Shown here: positions 1-8,187 of the stretch, in pieces | Layout: each line of letters opens with the position of its first letter | Position numbering within the stretch: the first letter of the stretch is position 1 | Source of the DNA: Accumulibacter sp. | GTDB taxonomy: Bacteria; Pseudomonadota; Gammaproteobacteria; Burkholderiales; Rhodocyclaceae | DNA length: 36,948 nucleotides | Reading direction: 5' to 3' | NCBI RefSeq assembly: GCF_023806625.1 | Contig: NZ_JAMTDX010000041.1 | Span: 107,333 to 144,280 of the forward strand | Position numbers and translations under genes: made by a program | The notes under the pieces: generated by a model | What the model was told of the DNA's origin: nothing | The model's database searches: none | Seen by the model: only the letters and a program-made list of their open reading frames with translations

Positions 1-1
1 C

Positions 2-301
2 TATCCCGAGCCGCTGGGCGATTTCATGGCCTTCATCCCGGGCACCCGCCGGCAGACCAACTACCCGTCGACCGTCGCCTACCTCGCGCAACTGATCATC
101 CACCGCTACGCGATGCTCGGCATCCTCGACGAGTCGGGTCTGCCGCTCAAGCAGATGGGTATCCTCGAAGCGCCGGCCGGCGGCACGGCCGCCCGGCCGA
201 CCGCGGGCAGGCTGTGCAGTGAATGCGGCAACCTGACGATGATCCGCAAGGATGGCTGCGATTTCTGCACCGCCTGCGGGGCGGTGGGGACCTGCGGGTG
301 A
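2..301 (+). CDS. nrdJ: C-terminal end of probable B12-dependent ribonucleotide reductase (partial)
   Basis: The reading frame is open from the left edge, so only about the last 99 residues are present. The tail carries a Cys-rich motif, CSECGN followed by DGCDFCTACG and a final GTCG. This resembles the C-terminal cysteine region of class II (adenosylcobalamin-dependent) ribonucleotide reductases, where such cysteines re-reduce the active site. The upstream segment (PGTRRQTNYPSTVAYLAQLI) looks like a folded core rather than a linker. The gene is unrelated in role to the polysaccharide genes and probably marks the left boundary of that locus. The family call rests on the Cys motif alone, so another zinc-ribbon enzyme is possible. 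Confidence 0.55.
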   Translation, partial: YPEPLGDFMAFIPGTRRQTNYPSTVAYLAQLIIHRYAMLGILDESGLPLKQMGILEAPAGGTAARPTAGRLCSECGNLTMIRKDGCDFCTACGAVGTCG

Positions 302-803
302 GCAGAAGTGTGACGCGGCGATCGCCTCATGGAGCGCCCGCTTTCTGATCGCCGGGGCTCATGGGCTCGCTCGACCGTCGTCCCAGAGCAGCCGCAAAGC
401 CAGCGACCCGGTGGGCCGCAGCGAAGGTACGCAAGGGTCTGGCGATAGCAACCCCGCGTGCGCGTATCGACCCGCCCGAGGCAAGGACAACCGCCGCCCG
501 TTTCGGGTCCGGGCGCTCGCGTCCCGGCTTGGTCATGGCCGATGCCCAGTTGCCTGACAAGTTGGAGTAAACTTGCAGAAAGCGAAGACGAGGGGGAGGC
601 GAACTGCAGCTGTTCGCTGCTCCGGGGGCAATATCCACAGGTCGGAGGGGTGCATTTCCGGCGCCTGGCGGAAGACCGCGGGAAAGTGCCTCCAATCCTC
701 AACGTGACCCGGCTTCTTCCGCGCAGCGGCGGTATGGCGCTGGTCAAGGGGGCGGATCTCGACAAGCCGCGAACCTAGCGAGGCCAGTCTCCGTGGAGTG
801 AAT
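302..803. other. Gene-free leader before the polysaccharide locus
   Basis: About 500 bases separate the nrdJ-like gene from the first sugar gene. Short open frames exist on both strands, but none has a recognisable protein or a good ribosome site. All later gaps in the locus are short apart from 22764-23161, so this is the natural place for the main promoter and a long leader. I see no clear sigma-70 pair: TTGCCT at 550 and TAAACT at 568 are only 12 bases apart. I also see no JUMPStart-like element and no convincing terminator. Confidence 0.5.
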
Positions 804-2099
804 GTGAACCTCAACGAAAAGAAGATCGCAGTCGTCGGCCTCGGCTACGTCGGGTTGCCGCTGGCCGTGGAGTTTGGCAAGTCACGGCCGGTGGTCGGTT
901 TCGACATCAATCTGGCGCGTATCGCAGAACTGCGCTCCGGCAGGGACAGCACGCTCGAGGTGACGCCCGACGATCTTCGGTCCGCGACGCAACTGGTCTA
1001 CAGCAACAACCCTGAAGATCTGGCCGATTGCCGGGTGTTCATCGTCACGGTTCCGACACCGATCGACAGGGCGAATCGCCCCGACCTGACACCTCTGATC
1101 AGGGCCAGCGAAACCGTAGGCAAGGCGATGAAAGCCGGTTCGCTGGTCATCTACGAGTCCACCGTATATCCGGGCTGTACCGAGGAGGTGTGCGTGCCGG
1201 TGCTCGAGCAGTGCTCCGCCTTGAGGTTCAACATCGATTTCTTCTGCGGGTACAGCCCCGAGCGCATCAACCCGGGGGACAAGTTGAACACGTTGACCAG
1301 GATCAGGAAGGTGACCAGCGGTTCGACAGCCGAGGCGGCCAGGGCCGTGGACGACCTTTATGGCACGATCATTGGCGCGGGGACTTTTCCGGCATCGAGT
1401 ATCAAGGTGGCCGAGGCAGCGAAGGTCATCGAGAACACGCAGCGCGACATCAACATTGCACTGGTCAATGAGCTTTCGGTGATCTTCGATCGTCTGGAGA
1501 TCGACACGATCGAAGTCCTCGAGGCGGCAGGCAGCAAGTGGAACTTCCTTCCTTTCCGGCCGGGCATGGTTGGCGGGCACTGTATCGGGGTCGACCCCTA
1601 TTATCTGACGCACAAGGCGGAGATGCTCGGCTATCACCCGCAGGTGATTCTCGCCGGTCGCCGGATAAACGACGACATGGCGCGGCACGCTGCGCGCAAC
1701 GTCGTCCGGTTGATGCTCAGGAACGGGATCGACGTGGCGCGCAGTACGGTCGGCGTGTTCGGCGTCACGTTCAAGGAGAACTGTCCGGACATCCGCAACA
1801 GCAAGGTCGCCGACCTGGTCCGGGAACTCGAAAGATGGGGTGTCCGGGTGATCGTCGCCGACCCCTGGGCGGACGCGGACGAGGTCGCGCACGAATATGG
1901 AATCACGCTCGGCAGTATCGACCGCGAGCATCCCGTCGATTCGCTGGTTGTGGCGGTCGGCCACGACGAGTTCAAGCAGCTCGGTTTGCCGGAGATCCGG
2001 CTGCTCTGCCATGGCAACAACCCCGTGCTCGCCGATCTGAAGGCCCTTTTCGACCGCCACGCGGCGTCCGCCGCCGGGTTCACCGTCTTCCGCTTGTAG
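804..2099 (+). CDS. tviB: UDP-N-acetylhexosamine 6-dehydrogenase, TviB/WbpO type
   Basis: It probably oxidises UDP-GlcNAc or UDP-GalNAc at C6 with two NAD+ to give the UDP-N-acetyl-uronic acid, in the cytoplasm. The N-terminal Rossmann motif GLGYVGLPLA starts near residue 12. The catalytic cysteine is in GGHCIGVDPYY (about Cys260). The central helix ESTVYPGCTEE and the C-terminal NAD-sugar domain (VTFKENCPDIRNSK) are complete. At 431 residues the length is normal. Whole-length similarity is to Vi-antigen TviB more than to WbpA. Two GTG starts are in frame, at 798 and 804. I chose 804 because GGAG at 795-798 sits five bases upstream of it. It is followed after 10 bases by the oxidoreductase at 2110. 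Whether the substrate is the gluco or galacto epimer cannot be read here. Confidence 0.88.
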   Translation: MNLNEKKIAVVGLGYVGLPLAVEFGKSRPVVGFDINLARIAELRSGRDSTLEVTPDDLRSATQLVYSNNPEDLADCRVFIVTVPTPIDRANRPDLTPLIRASETVGKAMKAGSLVIYESTVYPGCTEEVCVPVLEQCSALRFNIDFFCGYSPERINPGDKLNTLTRIRKVTSGSTAEAARAVDDLYGTIIGAGTFPASSIKVAEAAKVIENTQRDINIALVNELSVIFDRLEIDTIEVLEAAGSKWNFLPFRPGMVGGHCIGVDPYYLTHKAEMLGYHPQVILAGRRINDDMARHAARNVVRLMLRNGIDVARSTVGVFGVTFKENCPDIRNSKVADLVRELERWGVRVIVADPWADADEVAHEYGITLGSIDREHPVDSLVVAVGHDEFKQLGLPEIRLLCHGNNPVLADLKALFDRHAASAAGFTVFRL

Positions 2100-2109
2100 G
2101 ATCCGCGGC

Positions 2110-3168
2110 ATGCGCAACTATCCTGTCATTACTGGCCGTAAGATCCGCATGGGGCTGGTCGGTTGCGGGCGAATCTCGGCCAACCACTTCACGGCCATGG
2201 ACAAGCATGCCGAGGACATCGAGATCGTCGATGTTTGCGATGTGGATCGCAGTGCGCTCGACAAGGCCGTCCAGCGCACTGGGGCGAGAGGCCATCTCAG
2301 CTTGCACGAGATGCTGGCGGCGACGACGGCAGACCTCGTTGCCCTGACGACGCCGAGTGGGCTGCATCCCGAGCAGACGATCGAAATCGCGCAGTCGGGG
2401 CGGCACGTGATGACTGAAAAGCCGATGGCCACCCGCTGGCACGACGGTTTGCGCATGGTGAAGGCCTGCGACGACTGTGGCGTGCGCCTCTTCGTGGTCA
2501 AGCAGAACCGGCGCAATGCCACCCTGCAACTGCTCAAGCGCGCCGTCGAGCAGAAGCGTTTCGGGCGCATCTACATGGTGAATATCAACGTTTTCTGGAC
2601 ACGTCCGCAGGAGTACTACGACAGCGCCAGGTGGCGGGGAACCTGGGAATTCGACGGTGGCGCGTTCATGAATCAGGCCAGCCACTACGTCGATCTCCTC
2701 GACTGGCTGATTGGCCCGATCGAAAGCGTCCAGGCTTACACGGGGACACTCGAGCGCGACATCGAGGTCGAGGACAGCGGGGTGATGAGCATTCGCTGGC
2801 GCTCGGGTGCGCTGGGATCGATGAACGTGACGATGCTCACCTACCCGAAGAACCTGGAGGGCAGCATCACCATCCTCGGCGAGAGAGGCACCGTGCGCGT
2901 CGGAGGTGTCGCGGTCAACGAAATTCAGCATTGGCAGTTCGCCGAGCAGCGCCCCGAGGACGAGCAGATCGTCTCGGCCAACTACGAGACCACGTCGGTG
3001 TACGGTTTTGGCCACCCGCTTTACTACGATAACGTGATCCAGGTCCTGCGCGGCCTGGCCGAGCCGGATACCGATGGACGGGAGGGGTTGCGGTCTCTGG
3101 AGACCCTGATCGCTGCCTATCTCTCGGCGCGCGATGGCCGGCGCATCGCACTTCCACTGGATTACTGA
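2110..3168 (+). CDS. wbpB: Gfo/Idh/MocA oxidoreductase, WbpB/WlbA-like UDP-sugar 3-dehydrogenase
   Basis: This is a 352-residue NAD-dependent oxidoreductase. The N-terminal Rossmann motif GLVGCGRIS is at residues 15-23 and the family EKP motif is at 103-105. The C-terminal alpha/beta domain contains FDGGAFMNQASHYVDLLDWL, whose His and Asp match the usual GFO catalytic area. In related clusters this gene follows the UDP-HexNAc 6-dehydrogenase and makes the 3-keto uronic acid that is then transaminated (WbpE) and N-acetylated (WbpD). The order tviB, wbpB and a wbpD remnant fits that pathway, although the protein is not close to P. aeruginosa WbpB itself. The start at 2110 has AGGAT upstream; an internal ATG at 2149 is less likely. 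The exact substrate is inferred from context. Confidence 0.72.
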   Translation: MRNYPVITGRKIRMGLVGCGRISANHFTAMDKHAEDIEIVDVCDVDRSALDKAVQRTGARGHLSLHEMLAATTADLVALTTPSGLHPEQTIEIAQSGRHVMTEKPMATRWHDGLRMVKACDDCGVRLFVVKQNRRNATLQLLKRAVEQKRFGRIYMVNINVFWTRPQEYYDSARWRGTWEFDGGAFMNQASHYVDLLDWLIGPIESVQAYTGTLERDIEVEDSGVMSIRWRSGALGSMNVTMLTYPKNLEGSITILGERGTVRVGGVAVNEIQHWQFAEQRPEDEQIVSANYETTSVYGFGHPLYYDNVIQVLRGLAEPDTDGREGLRSLETLIAAYLSARDGRRIALPLDY

Positions 3169-3169
3169 C

Positions 3170-3560
3170 GTGGCGGTCAGCATCCATGCGCCCCGCCATC
3201 GTCGATGAAGGTGCCCAAATTGGCGACGGCTCCCGCGTCAGGCACCTTGCCAGCATGGGCACCGGCGCTCCATGCCATTCGCGCACCGCGCCGCGCGTCA
3301 ATGGCCGCTGAGTGAGGCCAGCATGCCGAGTGTCGTGAACAATGCCATTCTGCTCGAGCAGCAGCATCTGGTCGCCGGTCCGAGGGCCCTGTTGTTCCAG
3401 AGGCCACCGAGTCACACCACCGGTGCTCGGCCGGTTGTCGAGTCCCCGCCCGCACGCCAGCGTTCAGACCTGGAACGCCGTCGTGTCGGGGATCGCAAAG
3501 CTGTCTTGATGGAGTCCGCGGACAAAGACCTTGTCCGGTCGGGACTGCCCCCCTGCTGAC
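3170..3560 (+). pseudogene. wbpD: Decayed WbpD-like UDP-sugar N-acetyltransferase remnant
   Basis: No frame is open across this stretch, but pieces of a left-handed beta-helix acetyltransferase can be read. GTG at 3170 gives VAVSIHA. After a frame change near 3190 the text is PAIVDEGAQIGDGSRV, matching the N-terminus of WbpD, and this frame stops at 3330. From about 3337 a second frame gives VNNAILLEQQHLVAGPRALLF, resembling the WbpD section around its NNVSVYD and CGPSMVF motifs. Around 3480-3540 there are traces of the segment before the C-terminal KDVPDYAL region. Several small indels and stops separate the pieces. The position directly after the wbpB-like gene is the usual place for wbpD. 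I read it as a pseudogene; function would have to be supplied elsewhere. Confidence 0.68.
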
Positions 3561-3576
3561 CGTCGGGGGATCCGCC

Positions 3577-6500
3577 CTGGACAAGCCGCAAGTCATCATT
3601 CTCGGCGCCGGCAAGCCTTTTTCGGGCGAGCGCCCATCAGCACTCGTCGAGGCGCCCTGGACGAGCCGCAGAGTTCTCGATTGGTTGCTCGAGGCGTTCG
3701 CATGCCTTGGCGACGCCGAGTTTCACTTCGTGGGCGGCTACCGTCTGGAAGAGGTGGTCGCGCGCTACCCCAATATCTATTTCTCGGTCAGCCCAGACTG
3801 GAAGCGCAGCGGCGCGGCGGCTTCCCTGCTGGCGGCGCCGCTCGACGCTGGCCGTGCGGCCTATGTCTGCTACGCGGACATCGTGTTCTCGCCAGAGGTG
3901 GTCGCCGCACTTGCCGCCGGCCAGGCCGATATCACGGTGTGCGTGGACCGACAATGGCGCGAGCGCTATGCGGGCCGCTCGAAAGCGGACTTGGCGCGCG
4001 CCGAAAAGGTCATCCTGAACCTCGACGGTCGAGTCGATCTTGGCCGGCAACTCGATCCGGCAGCTGCGGATGGCGAGCTGGTCGGCGTCTTTCGCTTGTC
4101 TCGGCGAGCCATCGCAGCCGTCAAGACTCTCGACCGACAGCTGGGCGACAGCGACTTCCGTCACAGCGACATGCCCGGCCTGATCAGCCGGCTGGCGTCG
4201 CTCGGGCTGAGTATTGACATCGTCGAGAACCCCGGGCGGTGGGCTGAGCTGAACGCACCGCAGGACCTCGCCCGCTTCGTGCTCGGTACCAAGGCCGAGA
4301 CCCTCGAGCGCCTGCGCCCGCTGGTCCAGGCCAGCCGCATCGGAGAGCAGATCTGCTTCACGGCGAGTGACTGGCGCCGTGACCCCGCGGCGGTCATCGC
4401 GGCCATCCAGCAGAAGTTCGGGACGGTCCATCTGGTCGTGCGCAGTAGTGCAGGTTCGGAAGACGGCTGGGCAGCCTCCAACGCCGGTGGTTACGAGAGC
4501 GTACTCGACGTACCGGCGCAGAGCGCGGCGAGCATCACCGAGGCAGTCGATCGCGTGATCGCCAGCTACGGTCGCAGCGACCCGGGCGACCAGGTGCTGG
4601 TGCAGGCAATGCTGGGAGACGTCGTGCTCGGCGGAGTAGCTTTCACTCGCACGCTGACCCACGGTGCACCGTACTACGTCCTCAACTACGACGATAGCAG
4701 CGGGCGCACCGACGGCGTTACCTCGGGCGCCGGCCACAGACTGCGGACACTGTTCGTGCAGCGGAGCCACCGTGCCGCGGTCGGCCGGCTGGACCGGCGC
4801 ACGGTGCTCGTTCTCGACGCCATCGCCGAACTCGAGGATCTGGTAGGCCACACCTCGCTGGACATCGAGTTCGCAGTGGACCGCCAGGGCGCGATACATG
4901 TACTTCAGTTACGTCCCATAGCCGTTCGCCATGGCCTGTCGACCGTCTCGGACGAGCACGTCGAGTCGGCGCTGAGCCAGGCAGCTGCCTGGTTTTGCGG
5001 CGCGCCCGAGCGCGGCAGCCGCCTGCTGGGCACGCGCACGCTGTTTGGCGTCATGAGCGACTGGAACCCGGCGGAGATTGTCGGCACGAAGCCGCGCCGG
5101 CTGGCGATGTCGCTCTACCGTCACCTGATCACCGACGACGTCTGGGCGACCCAGCGGGCCGAATACGGCTATCGCGACGTCCGTCCATGCCCGCTCGTCG
5201 TGAACTTCGCCGGCCATCCCTATGTGGACATCCGGGCCAGCTTCAACTCGTTTGTGCCCGCCGGCCTGGACGAGGGCCTGGCCAGTCTGCTGGTCGAACA
5301 TTACCTGCAGAGGCTCGAGCAGCATCCGGAACTTCACGACAAGGTCGAGTTCGACGTGGCGTTCACCTGTCTAACCTTCGATTTCGAGGAACGCGCGCAC
5401 GAGCGTCTGGCTCCGGCCGGTTTCTCAGAAACCGACATCGCCACGCTTGGCTCAGCACTGCGCGGGATTACCCGGGAGGGCATGTCCCGGGTCGATGCCG
5501 ACGAAGCGAGGATCGCCGAGCTGGACCGCCGCTATCAGGCGCTGCGCGTTTGCCGCCTCGCGCCGCTCGACATGGCCTTCGAGCTTCTCGAGGACTGTCG
5601 TCGCTTCGGCACGCTCGCCTTTGCCCATTTGGCGCGCAGCGCCTTCGTCGCCGTCAGCCTTCTGCGCTCGCTCGAGCGCACCGGCGTGACTACTCGCGAG
5701 GACAGCAGCGCCTTCCTGGCGTCGCTCGAAACGGTCACCCGGGCGTTCGAGCGCGACGGTGCGCGCGTGTACAGCGGCCAGCTGGCGCGCGACGCTTTCG
5801 TCGCCCGCTATGGACATTTGCGTCCCGGCACCTACGAGATCACCTCCGACGCCTACGCCGACGACCCGGGCCGCTACCTGGAACCCATGATCAAGCCGGA
5901 GGCCTCGGCCAGCCGTCCCTTCGCCTGGTCGCCCGCCGCGCGCGTCCGGATTGAGGCACTGCTGCATCGGCACGGGCTTGAGCCTGACGTCGACGCCTTC
6001 GAGCGGTTCCTGCGCCGTGCCATCACCGGACGCGAGTACGCGAAGTTCATGTTCAGCCGCAACCTGAGCGCGGCACTGGGCGCGCTGGTCGCCGTCGGAG
6101 CGGCGCACGCGCTGGACCGCGAGTCCGTCTCGCATCTGGACATCGCCGACCTCTACAAGCTGCGCGTCGGCGCACACCCGACCGACGTGGCTGCCTGGCT
6201 GGCGGCGCGCGCCGAGGAGGGTGCTGCCGAGCACGACCTCACCCGTGCCATCGAGCTGCCGCCGCTGATCGTCGGCGCGGGCGATTTCGAGTGCTTCGAA
6301 CGGCCTGCAAGCGAGCCCAACTTCGTCAGCCAGGGTCGCGTGGCGGCCGAGGTGGCTGTTCTGGCCGACGGCGAGGCCATCACCTCAGCTGCGCTGAGCG
6401 GCAAGGTGGTGGTCATCCCACGTGCCGACCCGGGTTACGACTGGCTGTTTGCGCACGGCATTGGCGGACTGATCACGCAGTACGGCGGGGCCAACTCGCA

Positions 6501-6633
6501 CATGGCGATCCGCGCGGCCGAGCTCGGTCTGCCCGCGGCCATCGGTGTCGGCGATGCCCTGTTCGAGCGCCTGGTCGCCGCCCGGCTGGTGGTGCTCGAT
6601 TGCGCCGTGCGTAGAATCGAGATCCAGGCCTAG
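3577..6633 (+). CDS. L-glutamine kinase (Cj1418-like PEP-synthase family) with N-terminal nucleotidyltransferase-like domain
   Basis: A protein of about 1018 residues with three parts. Residues 1-240 resemble a sugar nucleotidyltransferase (VIILGAGKPF near the start, YADIVFSPE, VDRQWRERY), but the usual GxGxR and PKxLV signatures are replaced by GKPFSGERPSAL. Residues 255-450 are a PPDK/PEP-synthase ATP-grasp domain with VRSSAGSEDG (Arg289, Glu295) and a following SNAGGYESVL. After a helical middle comes a swivelling phosphohistidine domain with GGANSHMAIRA (His975). The SNAG form is typical of the family of Campylobacter Cj1418, which phosphorylates the side-chain amide of L-glutamine. The start is odd: no ATG or GTG lies in frame upstream, TTG at 3685 would cut off the first strand, and CTG at 3577 has GGGGGA six bases before it. 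The stop lies one base before the next ATG. Confidence 0.75.
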   Translation: MDKPQVIILGAGKPFSGERPSALVEAPWTSRRVLDWLLEAFACLGDAEFHFVGGYRLEEVVARYPNIYFSVSPDWKRSGAAASLLAAPLDAGRAAYVCYADIVFSPEVVAALAAGQADITVCVDRQWRERYAGRSKADLARAEKVILNLDGRVDLGRQLDPAAADGELVGVFRLSRRAIAAVKTLDRQLGDSDFRHSDMPGLISRLASLGLSIDIVENPGRWAELNAPQDLARFVLGTKAETLERLRPLVQASRIGEQICFTASDWRRDPAAVIAAIQQKFGTVHLVVRSSAGSEDGWAASNAGGYESVLDVPAQSAASITEAVDRVIASYGRSDPGDQVLVQAMLGDVVLGGVAFTRTLTHGAPYYVLNYDDSSGRTDGVTSGAGHRLRTLFVQRSHRAAVGRLDRRTVLVLDAIAELEDLVGHTSLDIEFAVDRQGAIHVLQLRPIAVRHGLSTVSDEHVESALSQAAAWFCGAPERGSRLLGTRTLFGVMSDWNPAEIVGTKPRRLAMSLYRHLITDDVWATQRAEYGYRDVRPCPLVVNFAGHPYVDIRASFNSFVPAGLDEGLASLLVEHYLQRLEQHPELHDKVEFDVAFTCLTFDFEERAHERLAPAGFSETDIATLGSALRGITREGMSRVDADEARIAELDRRYQALRVCRLAPLDMAFELLEDCRRFGTLAFAHLARSAFVAVSLLRSLERTGVTTREDSSAFLASLETVTRAFERDGARVYSGQLARDAFVARYGHLRPGTYEITSDAYADDPGRYLEPMIKPEASASRPFAWSPAARVRIEALLHRHGLEPDVDAFERFLRRAITGREYAKFMFSRNLSAALGALVAVGAAHALDRESVSHLDIADLYKLRVGAHPTDVAAWLAARAEEGAAEHDLTRAIELPPLIVGAGDFECFERPASEPNFVSQGRVAAEVAVLADGEAITSAALSGKVVVIPRADPGYDWLFAHGIGGLITQYGGANSHMAIRAAELGLPAAIGVGDALFERLVAARLVVLDCAVRRIEIQA

Positions 6634-6634
6634 G

Positions 6635-7270
6635 ATGAAACGCATCGGATTGACCCAGCGCGCCCATGCCGTGTCAGGTTACGGCGAGCGGCGCGACATG
6701 CTCGACCAGCGCTGGGCGGCGCTGATCGAGAGGCTCGGCGCTTGCCCCTTGCCGCTGGCCAACAACGTGCGCGACGCTGCCGCTTGCCTGGGCACGCTCG
6801 CTCCGGACGCCTTGGTGATGACTGGGGGCAACGACATTGCTGCACTGCCCGGCGCGGCTGACGGGGCCCCGGAGCGCGATCGCTACGAGGCGGCTGCCTA
6901 TCGCTACTTCCTGCAGCACGGCAGACCGGTGCTGGGTGTCTGCCGCGGCGCGCAGATGATCAACCACCTGGCAGGCGGCCGCCTGGTGCGCGTGCCCGGC
7001 CACGCTGGCACGCGACACGAGCTGGTCTGGGCCGGTCAGCTGCCCGAGTACTGGGATCGTCCGGCCGAGGTCAACAGCTACCATGGCTGGGCGATCCCTG
7101 CCGATGGGCTGGCACCCGGGATGGAGGCGCTGGCCTGGGGCCGAGACGGTACCGTGGAGGCTTTCCGCTCCGTTAGTGGGAACGTCAATGCCGTCGTCTG
7201 GCATCCGGAGCGCGAACCCGAACTCGGCCCCTCGACCTTCGCTTTTCTGGCCGCCGTGCTGGGCCTCTAG
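6635..7270 (+). CDS. Class I glutamine amidotransferase-like hydrolase, probable gamma-glutamyl-CDP-amidate hydrolase (Cj1417-like)
   Basis: A 211-residue class I glutamine amidotransferase domain of the gamma-glutamyl hydrolase (peptidase C26) type. The nucleophile is Cys103 in GVCRGAQMI, and the His-Glu pair is WHPE (His190, Glu192). TGGNDIA near residue 68 is the oxyanion region. It stands alone without a synthetase domain, so it more likely hydrolyses a glutamyl substrate than feeds ammonia to a partner. In C. jejuni, Cj1417 cleaves CDP-L-glutamine to glutamate and cytidine diphosphoramidate, and its gene lies beside the glutamine kinase, as here. The ATG follows the kinase stop by one base, indicating tight coupling. 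The family is certain; the exact substrate is inferred from the neighbours. Confidence 0.75.
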   Translation: MKRIGLTQRAHAVSGYGERRDMLDQRWAALIERLGACPLPLANNVRDAAACLGTLAPDALVMTGGNDIAALPGAADGAPERDRYEAAAYRYFLQHGRPVLGVCRGAQMINHLAGGRLVRVPGHAGTRHELVWAGQLPEYWDRPAEVNSYHGWAIPADGLAPGMEALAWGRDGTVEAFRSVSGNVNAVVWHPEREPELGPSTFAFLAAVLGL

Positions 7271-7306
7271 ACAATCCCCGCCGTCACCCGACCCGGACTC
7301 GCTGCA

Positions 7307-8134
7307 ATGAGCACAATCCTCGCACGGATGAAGCGCCCGCTCTCGGGCCTGAAGCACCTGGTTCGACATGCCATGGTGGCGCTGGCCTATCGCTTGCACG
7401 GAGTCGGGATCTTGTCTCTGGTAGCGGCCCGTCGGCTGGTGCGCCTGACCGAGCGGCACACGATCGACACGAGCTCCGACCGCTTCGTCATGGAACTGCC
7501 TGGACTGCAGCGCAGGATCCGGCAGGAGCTGCTGCGGCAGCGTCGTGAGTACGACAGCTACGCCTACTTCCACGGTTACCCCTACCAGGCGCTCGCCATC
7601 CTGGACGTGTTCGGCGAGCGTGGTACCGAGGAGCGCTTCGATGCGTATGATCTGGCCAGACTGATCGGGCGCGACGACTACGTGCTCGACATTGGCTGCA
7701 ACTGTGGTTTCATGGCCTTGTACGCGGCCTTCCGCACGGGGTGCCGAGCGGACGGCATCGACATCAATCCCCACATGATCCGCATCGGCCAGCACTGCAC
7801 CGAGTTCCTGCGCCTGCAGGACCGTGTGCACCTGATGGCGCAGCCTTTCCAGGACTTCGCGCCCGGGCAGCCCTACACGGTCGTACTCTCGTTCGCCACG
7901 CACTGGACCGACGACCGCAATTACCGCGTACGCTTGCAGGACCATTTGCTGCGCATCCACGGCATGATGGTCGACGGCGGCCTGCTCGTTTTCGAGTCGC
8001 ACTCGACCGACGTTGGCAACCCGCAGTTCTACGCCGCGCTGGAAGAGATGCGTGCGCATTTCACGTGGGAGGGCCCGCGCCCGATGGCCAGGAGCACACG
8101 CGAACTCTATCTGATGCGGCGCATTGCCGCGTGA
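7307..8134 (+). CDS. SAM-dependent methyltransferase in the phosphoramidate cassette
   Basis: A 275-residue protein with a class I methyltransferase fold. Motif I is LDIGCNCGFMAL (residues 127-138), followed by the acidic loop DGIDINPHMI, and a typical post-core strand GGLLVFESHS. The first 100 residues are basic and helical, with a Tyr-rich patch (YDSYAYFHGYPYQ) before the core. Campylobacter phosphoramidate loci carry two methyltransferase genes next to the glutamine kinase (Cj1419 and Cj1420), so an O-methyl transfer to the phosphoramidate or to its carrier is a reasonable guess. Methylation of a sugar hydroxyl is an equal alternative. It sits 36 bases after the hydrolase and 53 before the cytidylyltransferase. 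Confidence 0.7.
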   Translation: MSTILARMKRPLSGLKHLVRHAMVALAYRLHGVGILSLVAARRLVRLTERHTIDTSSDRFVMELPGLQRRIRQELLRQRREYDSYAYFHGYPYQALAILDVFGERGTEERFDAYDLARLIGRDDYVLDIGCNCGFMALYAAFRTGCRADGIDINPHMIRIGQHCTEFLRLQDRVHLMAQPFQDFAPGQPYTVVLSFATHWTDDRNYRVRLQDHLLRIHGMMVDGGLLVFESHSTDVGNPQFYAALEEMRAHFTWEGPRPMARSTRELYLMRRIAA

Positions 8135-8187
8135 AGCCTCGTTGCAGCGGGTGTAACCTACCCACGACAGCGTAAAGGATCGATGAA

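Noticed and set aside
804-2099. WbpA-type UDP-GlcNAc dehydrogenase
   Set aside because: N-terminus and central motifs follow TviB/WbpO rather than WbpA, so the symbol was set accordingly; the substrate could still be UDP-GlcNAc.
3577-6633. Phosphoenolpyruvate synthase or a phosphonate pathway enzyme
   Set aside because: The domain order and SNAG motif differ from PEP synthase, there is a fused nucleotidyltransferase-like domain, and no PEP mutase gene is present for phosphonates.
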